Below are positions 23,104 through 28,435 of a stretch of 28,435 bases of DNA, one piece after another. The notes below the pieces were generated by a model. That model saw only the letters and a program-made list of their open reading frames with translations. It did not search any database and had not been told where the DNA came from. A program made the translations under genes and the position numbers. The stretch comes from an uncultured Prevotella sp. (GTDB lineage Bacteria; Bacteroidota; Bacteroidia; Bacteroidales; Bacteroidaceae), in contig CAJKDU010000029.1 of the NCBI GenBank assembly GCA_905198745.1, positions 1 through 28,435 on the forward strand. Direction: 5' to 3'. Each line of letters starts with the position of its first letter. The stretch's first letter is position 1.

Positions 23104-26100
23104 TTAGAATCTTACTTGAAGTCCGAGACTGAAGTTGCGTGCAAAGGGATAGTCCGTACCGCGTTCGGTCTTGACCGTTGATGTGAAGAACACGTCGTTC
23201 ATGTAGGCTGTCAGCTTGAGTCTCTGGATGCCGTACTTCACGAGCTTCTTGTTGTTGAACTCGTAAGAAAGGTTGAGCGTGCTCAGTGTGAGATAATTAT
23301 AGTCTTCCACAAAGCGGGATGTTGGTCGGGTGCTTTGGGAAATGTTGACTCCTTCTGAGTCAACGACAAAGCCTGTGAAACGAACCTTGTCGCCAGGCTT
23401 CTGCCAGCGCTCTGTCAGCGCACGCGCGTCTGCATTGTAGCGAGGGTCAATGTCCTGCACCTTGTCCACCAGGGTTTGGTTGTATATCTGTCCACCCATG
23501 CGGTAGCGGAAGGTGGCATTAAGTTGGAAGCCTTTGTAGGAAAGACTTGTTCCGAAGGTTCCTTCCACAGAAGGATCTGTGCAACCACCAATGACATAGT
23601 TCTTTGCCGACCACTCGCTTGTTGTGTTGCCGTTCTTGTCAAGAAACATCTCGCGTCCTGTTTGCGGGTCGACACCGAGTGACTTGTTCACCCAGATAGA
23701 GTTGATGGAGGCACCCTCGACAAATCTCACACGAGGTGACGACGAGTCGTTTTTCTTATCGCCTTTTGCGGTGCTTTCATCCTGCTTGTCGTTATAGGCT
23801 TGCAGTGCATTTGATATTTTCTTGAGTTTGTTCTTGTTGTGCAGCATGGTTCCGAACAGACTCCAATAGAACTGGTGCTTGCTGTCTTTGACGACGACGG
23901 CACGCGCATTGAGTTCCCATCCTCGGTTGTCCACTTCTCCCAGGTTTGCCATGTAGGTGGTGAAACCGAGCGACGGCGGCAGTGTTACTGCTGTAAGTAC
24001 ATCCTTAGAGGTCTTGATGTAATAGTCTGCCGTTATTTGGAGCCTGTTGTCCCAAAGGCCGAGGTCGAAACCGATGTTCGTTTCTGTCGTGCGTTGCCAA
24101 GAGAGGTTCTCGTTGCCCATGGCCTTGAGCACGGCACCCACCGCATAGTGATAACGGTTGGTGGTGAGATACTGGTAGGTGGTCATGGCCTGGTATGGAT
24201 CATAGTCTTGGCTACCGGTCAGTCCATAGGTGGCGCGCAACTTGAAGAGGTTGACCACCTTCAAGTCTTTCATCCACTTTTCGTTGTGCATGTTCCATCC
24301 CAGTCCGGCAGACCAGAATGGTGCCCAGCGTTCTTTTGCACCGAAACGGGACGATGCATCCTCACGGAACGACAGGTCGAGCAGATATTTCTCGTCGTAG
24401 CTGTAGTTCACGTTGCCAAGGAAACCAACCAGCCGGGATGTGTATTCATCTCCCGAAGGCGAACCGTTTTTCTCGTATTGGCTGGCGAAGCTGATGTAGT
24501 CCAGGTTGTCATTAGGGAAGCCTTCGGCATTTACAGTGAATGTTTTCGACTTGTCTTGCTGTATGTTCCATCCCAGATTACTGTTGAGAACGTGCTTGTC
24601 TTTTTGGAGGAAATAACTCAGCACCAGGCTCCCGTCGAAGTTGAAGACGTCTCCTCGGGAAGCTTGGTAGGATCCACGGCGCACATAGTCGTCGCCAGTA
24701 AGCGTGGCAAACGAGGTGTCCTTGCCGGACTTGAACACGTCGGACGAGGTGTTCTGCACTGTGAATGAAAAGTTTCCTTTCAGTCGCAGTCCCTGTATGA
24801 TGACCCAATCTATGCCGAAATTGTTGGTCAGGTCATTGTATGCTGTCTGGTTCTTCTGGTTGAAAGTGGTGTTGTAGAGTGGGTTGTAGATGGGGTCCCG
24901 ATAGAGGAACGTCGCCGGAAAGCGGTCGTCTTGTTCCAGTTGGTATATGTAATTGCCGTTTTCGTCAGCCATCTTTATGTAAGGATTGAGCTTGGCATAG
25001 TCGGAGAAAGAACCGTAGGGAGAGTTCTTGGCTGTCACGTTTGAGAAAGACAACTGGTCACGGAAGGTGATATTCTTGTATATATACTGCAGTTCCATGC
25101 CGATGCCCATGCGCTCACGTCCCGACTCTTTCATCACGCCGGGCGTGTTGCTGTAGTTCAGGTCCATGGCATAGCGGAAAGCGTCAGAGCCTCCGTCGAT
25201 GCGTACGGAATGTTTCTGTCCCACTGTGAGTTCGTGTAGCGGTTGCGCAAGCCAATCTGTATTCACGCCTTCCAGCACGTTGCGCAGTCGCCAGTTGTAG
25301 GCATTGTCCATGGCAATCTGGTCTGAATACTTGTCTTCATTCCAATACGCCTTCTTGGAGGAGTCGTAGAGTCCTGAAAGCTGCTCGAGTTGCAGTTTCT
25401 GTTCTGGTGTGCAAAGGTTGTAGGCACTCAGGTCTGGCACATAGAAAGTGAAGTCGGCATTATAGCTTATTGCCAATTTCCCGTGTTTGGGTGTAGTGGT
25501 GGTGATGACCACAACACCATTTGCCGCACGTGAGCCATAGATGGCTGTGGCAGAGGCATCCTTGAGTAGCGTGATGTTCTGAACACGGTAAGGGTCCATG
25601 TCGAATACTTTCTCGGCTGTGGTCTCGAATCCGTCGACAATGAAAATAGGCATGTTTGGACTCCCTGAATAGGTGTCGCTCATGCTGGTCAGACTGCTGG
25701 TTCCTCTCATTTGGAACTGCGGCACATTGTTAGGGTTAGATCCTGCCAGGTTGTTTTCCACCATGACAAACGACGGGTCTATGTTTTGCAGGGCTGTAAG
25801 CACGTTCTGGTTACTTCCCGTGAGCAATTCTTCGCCGGTGATGGAGCGTGCGGCACCGGTGAAGCTCTTCTTCGTCTGCTCATAGTATCCGGTTACTACC
25901 ACCTCTTTAAGTGCATTGCTGCTGACCATTCTTACATTCCGGTGTTCGTTGCCCTCGCCGGCATTGAGCTTGAAACTTGCCATGTCCATGCCTACATACG
26001 ACAGGTCAATGACCTGTTCTGTAGTAGGTACCATGAAGGCATATCTGCCATCGGGACCTGAGATAGCGGTGATTTTGGTTCCTCTCACCTTCACTTGCAC

Positions 26101-26508
26101 GCCGATGAGAGGCTCGTTGTGTTCGTCGGTCACCACGCCCGTGATGGCTCGTGTTGAGGTTATGGGTTTTTGTTTCTTGATGATGGTCACCATGTTGCCG
26201 TTGATGCGGTACGAACATCCCAGCTTTTCCTCAATCATATAGTCAAGGATGCTTTTGACCGATGCGTTCTTTTCATTGAGCGTGATATGGGGAACCTTCT
26301 TCATGCTGTCAGAGTTGTAGATGAAGTTAAGTCCGGTCTGCTTGTTAACCTCGTCGAAGATCTCCTTGACCGAAGCTTGCTGCACGCTGATGGAAATGCG
26401 CTTTCCCAATGCCGATTGAGCCCACGTGACTTGTGGCACTGAGGCTGAAAGGGCAAGAGCAAGGCACAGTCGAAACATTGAATGTTTCAAGTCGTTTCTT
26501 TTTCTCAT
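23104..26508 (-). CDS. SusC/RagA-family TonB-dependent transporter with STN signalling domain
   Basis: The 1134-residue outer-membrane channel has a signal peptide (1-30, ending VTWA), an STN domain (about 36-112), a carboxypeptidase-regulatory-like beta-sandwich (about 121-196), a TonB-box-like segment (LKEVVVTGYYEQ, 200-211) and a plug domain (about 213-340). The plug includes the SusC signature around VDGFETTAEKVFDMDP and DASATAIYGSRAANGVVVIT. The 22-strand barrel follows, ending LGLQVRF. An STN domain marks a transducer that contacts a FecR-type anti-sigma factor, and such a gene lies 35 nt upstream. Substrate binding should therefore raise expression through the ECF sigma factor. No separate promoter was found in the 35-nt gap, so it may be cotranscribed with fecR or driven from within its 3' end. 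A second possible start at residue 11 would shorten the signal peptide N-region. Confidence 0.96.
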   Translation of the reverse strand: MRKRNDLKHSMFRLCLALALSASVPQVTWAQSALGKRISISVQQASVKEIFDEVNKQTGLNFIYNSDSMKKVPHITLNEKNASVKSILDYMIEEKLGCSYRINGNMVTIIKKQKPITSTRAITGVVTDEHNEPLIGVQVKVRGTKITAISGPDGRYAFMVPTTEQVIDLSYVGMDMASFKLNAGEGNEHRNVRMVSSNALKEVVVTGYYEQTKKSFTGAARSITGEELLTGSNQNVLTALQNIDPSFVMVENNLAGSNPNNVPQFQMRGTSSLTSMSDTYSGSPNMPIFIVDGFETTAEKVFDMDPYRVQNITLLKDASATAIYGSRAANGVVVITTTTPKHGKLAISYNADFTFYVPDLSAYNLCTPEQKLQLEQLSGLYDSSKKAYWNEDKYSDQIAMDNAYNWRLRNVLEGVNTDWLAQPLHELTVGQKHSVRIDGGSDAFRYAMDLNYSNTPGVMKESGRERMGIGMELQYIYKNITFRDQLSFSNVTAKNSPYGSFSDYAKLNPYIKMADENGNYIYQLEQDDRFPATFLYRDPIYNPLYNTTFNQKNQTAYNDLTNNFGIDWVIIQGLRLKGNFSFTVQNTSSDVFKSGKDTSFATLTGDDYVRRGSYQASRGDVFNFDGSLVLSYFLQKDKHVLNSNLGWNIQQDKSKTFTVNAEGFPNDNLDYISFASQYEKNGSPSGDEYTSRLVGFLGNVNYSYDEKYLLDLSFREDASSRFGAKERWAPFWSAGLGWNMHNEKWMKDLKVVNLFKLRATYGLTGSQDYDPYQAMTTYQYLTTNRYHYAVGAVLKAMGNENLSWQRTTETNIGFDLGLWDNRLQITADYYIKTSKDVLTAVTLPPSLGFTTYMANLGEVDNRGWELNARAVVVKDSKHQFYWSLFGTMLHNKNKLKKISNALQAYNDKQDESTAKGDKKNDSSSPRVRFVEGASINSIWVNKSLGVDPQTGREMFLDKNGNTTSEWSAKNYVIGGCTDPSVEGTFGTSLSYKGFQLNATFRYRMGGQIYNQTLVDKVQDIDPRYNADARALTERWQKPGDKVRFTGFVVDSEGVNISQSTRPTSRFVEDYNYLTLSTLNLSYEFNNKKLVKYGIQRLKLTAYMNDVFFTSTVKTERGTDYPFARNFSLGLQVRF

Positions 26509-26543
26509 AAAAATCTCTCTTAAAAGTTGATGTTATACGTTTG

Positions 26544-27659
26544 TTATTTTATTTCTATATTGTCACCGTGAAGGGTGATCTTCACGTTCGTAACGCTTTC
26601 GATGGCATGAACTATGTCGGTTATATTGCCATACTTGTCGAGCGCCCCGGTGAAGTGTATGTTCTTGGAATTGTCGCTTTTGAAATGTATTTTCATGTCG
26701 TACCATTGCGCAAGAACACCCAAGAGTCTTGCCATGGGGCAGTCTTCAAATACGAAGCGTCCTTCGTTCCACGATGTGTAGGGCTTTACGTCGGTAGGCG
26801 AGATGGTCACGACATCGTTCTTTTGGTGGATTTCTGCTTGCTGGTTGGGCTTGACCAGGTGCTCGTCGCCATTGCGGGTAATCACGCTGATGGAACCTTC
26901 CACGAGCACTACTTGGGTGGTCTGTGGCTTTTCTGTGGTGTTTACATTGAACGACGTTCCATATTCTTTCACCGTACCGTTGTCTGTCTTGACCATGAAA
27001 GGCCGTCGTTTGTCTTTGGTCACATAAAAGTAGGCTTCACCTTTCAGGTATACCGCGCGTTCACTGCTGGCGAACTCACGTGTGTAGCTCAGTTGCGTAT
27101 TGCTGTTTAGGTGTATCCGTGTTCCATCGGAAAGTGTAACCCAGAATTCCTTGTCGGCTTGTGTTTCAATCCGGCAAGGTGTCTGTTCGTCAAGAGATTG
27201 TGCCAGGGCGGTAGCCTCGGCGTCAGAGCTGACGACTCTTCTCTTGCCGTCGGGAAAGATGAAAACGGCCTGGTTCTTGCCCGCAAGTTCAGATTTCTTG
27301 ATGGCCACGGTTACTTCTTGTGATATGACGGGTGGAACGAGCCTGTGTGTCCACTGATAGTAGCCTACACCGCCCAACAGGAGCAAGGTGAATGAGGCTG
27401 CACACGCAACGGTGCGCCAATGCATAAGAAAACGGTTCCCGATATGGTTCTTTTGCTTGAATGTCTGCCAACTGCGTTTTGTGTCTATCTGGTGATAGCG
27501 CTGGTATTGTTCGTAGAAGTCGGCATCCTCCAGCAGTTGGGCATAGAGTTCTTGGTGCCGAGGATTTCGTGCAATCCATTCTCTCAGTGTCCTTTCGTCC
27601 TCTGCCGAAATGCTGCCAATGAGCTTATCGTGGATAATATCGTTGATGTCTTTTGCCAT
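26544..27659 (-). CDS. FecR-family anti-sigma factor
   Basis: This inner-membrane regulator of 371 residues passes the signal from the SusC STN domain to the ECF sigma factor. The cytoplasmic N-terminal helical domain that holds the sigma factor covers about residues 1-82. A single membrane segment lies at about 83-101 (VACAASFTLLLLGGVGYYQ). The periplasmic FecR domain spans about 171-265, with VTLSDGTRIHLNSNTQLSY and VYLKGEAYFYV. A DUF4974-type C-terminal domain at about 302-371 (FEDCPMARLLGVLAQWY, then IHFTGAL) is typical of Bacteroidota. In this orientation it is the first gene after the sigma factor (97-nt gap) and the last before SusC. The gap holds a pair of direct repeats that might be regulatory. 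Confidence 0.95.
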   Translation of the reverse strand: MAKDINDIIHDKLIGSISAEDERTLREWIARNPRHQELYAQLLEDADFYEQYQRYHQIDTKRSWQTFKQKNHIGNRFLMHWRTVACAASFTLLLLGGVGYYQWTHRLVPPVISQEVTVAIKKSELAGKNQAVFIFPDGKRRVVSSDAEATALAQSLDEQTPCRIETQADKEFWVTLSDGTRIHLNSNTQLSYTREFASSERAVYLKGEAYFYVTKDKRRPFMVKTDNGTVKEYGTSFNVNTTEKPQTTQVVLVEGSISVITRNGDEHLVKPNQQAEIHQKNDVVTISPTDVKPYTSWNEGRFVFEDCPMARLLGVLAQWYDMKIHFKSDNSKNIHFTGALDKYGNITDIVHAIESVTNVKITLHGDNIEIK

Positions 27660-27690
27660 GTCTTTTCAGTAATGGTGTATTATATAAAAC

Positions 27691-27721
27691 GACAGAAAAG
27701 AGGAAAAAGGTGACAGAAAAG
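27691..27721. repeat. 10-bp direct repeat upstream of the fecR-like gene
   Basis: GACAGAAAAG occurs at 27691-27700 and 27712-27721, a 21-bp centre-to-centre spacing, close to two helical turns, in the 97-nt gap between the sigma factor and the FecR-like gene. No TAnnTTTG box was found in the gap. The repeats could be recognised by the local ECF sigma factor or another regulator, or could be chance in an A+T-rich region. Confidence 0.5.
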
Positions 27722-27756
27722 TTGAAAAATTATAGGTTCTGTTTTCAGTATGTTCG

Positions 27757-28302
27757 CTAATTTGCCAGGAAAAGCAATAAAAAGACAAAATCTTTGTCGC
27801 TGATTTTGCTTTTTAGAGAACTGATGGCACGGCGCTTTTGTGTTTTTACTGTTTCAATGGATATGTTCAAGGCATCCGCTATATCCTTGTTCTTCTCCCC
27901 TTTCATGGCCAACAGGAATATTTCACGTTGCCGTGTCGGCAGTTGGTCAATGGTGTGGAAAAGCCTGGCGTAGACAGCTTCCTTGGAAAATGCTTCGTTG
28001 CTGTCGTCCAATAAGTCAGGGGATGCCAGCAGGGTTTGCCGGGCATAGGATTCTTCCACGTTGTCGTGTTTCAGCAAGTCAAAGGCCTTGTTGCGGGTGC
28101 TATGATATAAATAGGTGCGTATGGCTTGTTCTTCACGGTGACAGACGGCTTTCATCCAAAGGGAAGAAAACACATCTTGCACAATGTCTTCGGCGCGTGT
28201 CTGGTCTTTGGTAAAGTTCATGGCATAGAGGGTCAAAACTCTATAATACTTGTTGTAGAGTTCGCAGAAATACGCTTCGTTCCAGAGTGGCTTACTTGTC
28301 AT
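27757..28302 (-). CDS. ECF-type RNA polymerase sigma factor (sigma-70 family)
   Basis: The 181-residue protein has only sigma regions 2 and 4. Region 2 (about 14-80) includes TRAEDIVQDVFSSLWMK near 35-51 and RTYLYHSTRNKAFDLLK near 62-78. Region 4 (about 115-165) has LPTRQREIFLLAMKGEKN followed by the helix-turn-helix DIADALNISIETVKTQKRR. The C-terminus is a short hydrophobic tail (FVFLLLFLAN), frequent in Bacteroidota ECF factors paired with FecR. It should drive the SusCD locus when the FecR-like protein releases it. The ATG at 28302 is preferred; a TTG at 28311 in the same frame falls inside a -7-like box and is an unlikely start. This would be the first gene of the regulatory cascade on the minus strand. 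Confidence 0.94.
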   Translation of the reverse strand: MTSKPLWNEAYFCELYNKYYRVLTLYAMNFTKDQTRAEDIVQDVFSSLWMKAVCHREEQAIRTYLYHSTRNKAFDLLKHDNVEESYARQTLLASPDLLDDSNEAFSKEAVYARLFHTIDQLPTRQREIFLLAMKGEKNKDIADALNISIETVKTQKRRAISSLKSKISDKDFVFLLLFLAN

Positions 28303-28308
28303 ACCGTG

Positions 28309-28316
28309 CAAAATTA
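28309..28316 (-). promoter_or_regulatory. Possible -7 box of the sigma factor gene
   Basis: TAATTTTG on the minus strand matches TAnnTTTG, only 6 nt upstream of the ATG at 28302. No TTTG is present at the expected upstream distance. If used, the transcript would begin at or next to the start codon. Confidence 0.35.
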
Positions 28317-28380
28317 GGTAAAAATTCCGAATTATAACCCGTTGGCGGAATTAATTTAAGTTGATATATATGAGTAAAAG

Positions 28381-28412
28381 GTTGTACATATCGCTGATTT
28401 TTAGTAACTTAG
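28381..28412 (+). promoter_or_regulatory. Weak possible promoter for a gene beyond the right edge
   Basis: On the plus strand GTTG (28381-28384) is followed after 20 nt by TAACTTAG (28405-28412), a one-mismatch version of TAnnTTTG. The remaining 23 nt to the edge contain no start codon that can be tested. It would imply a gene divergent from the sigma factor. Confidence 0.25.
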
Positions 28413-28435
28413 TGGTGATCAAAACATTAAGTTCA

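Noticed and set aside
21641..26508. Interpretation of the SusCD pair as a polysaccharide utilization locus
   Set aside because: No glycoside hydrolase, lyase or sulfatase is encoded anywhere in the window; the surrounding enzymes are peptidases and thioredoxins, so glycan use is not supported, though not excluded.
28303..28311. TTG as the sigma factor start
   Set aside because: The codon is part of a TAnnTTTG box, and an ATG three codons later is the natural start.

Overview
The window looks like chromosomal DNA from a Bacteroidota bacterium, most likely Prevotellaceae-like. The evidence is a complete SusC/SusD pair with an ECF sigma factor and FecR anti-sigma factor, DUF4843, DUF4954 and PKD-like lipoprotein families, lipoproteins whose lipidated Cys is followed by acidic residues, and promoters of the Bacteroides type (TTTG, 19-20 nt, TAnnTTTG). 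The assignment rests on protein families and promoter style; no rRNA is present. I see no tRNA, rRNA, CRISPR array, insertion sequence or phage gene.

Left part (1-3310, minus strand): a thiamine-uptake operon. A promoter and a TPP riboswitch precede a TonB-dependent outer-membrane receptor, which is followed 5 nt later by a PnuC-family inner-membrane transporter, best read as the thiamine transporter PnuT. Next (3369-6335) come the tRNA methyltransferase gene trmO (minus) and, divergently, an OPT-family oligopeptide transporter (plus) ending at a strong bidirectional terminator. A two-gene plus-strand unit follows (6613-9819): the ribosome-associated GTPase HflX and a DUF4954 left-handed beta-helix protein. 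It converges on a small GNAT acetyltransferase gene, and the terminator for the plus-strand unit lies inside the acetyltransferase coding region.

From 10314 to the right edge everything is on the minus strand and appears to concern uptake and processing of an extracellular substrate, plausibly peptides. Read in the direction of transcription, the order is ECF sigma factor, FecR anti-sigma factor, SusC-like receptor with an N-terminal STN signalling domain, SusD-like lipoprotein, DUF4843 lipoprotein, PKD-like lipoprotein, two consecutive exported thioredoxin-fold proteins (both WCGPC), then a terminator. After that come an exported two-domain M16 zinc peptidase with its own promoter and terminator, and an exported 1089-residue protein that looks like TldD and TldE/PmbA fused into one chain. 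In both peptidases the first half keeps the zinc motif and the second half has lost it.

The most interesting parts are the predicted secreted TldD-TldE fusion, the combined SusCD/thioredoxin/M16/TldD neighbourhood as a possible surface peptide capture and processing system, and a possible attenuator downstream of the TPP aptamer. The 0.5-kb gap between the M16 and TldD genes holds several kinds of repeats and no convincing gene.
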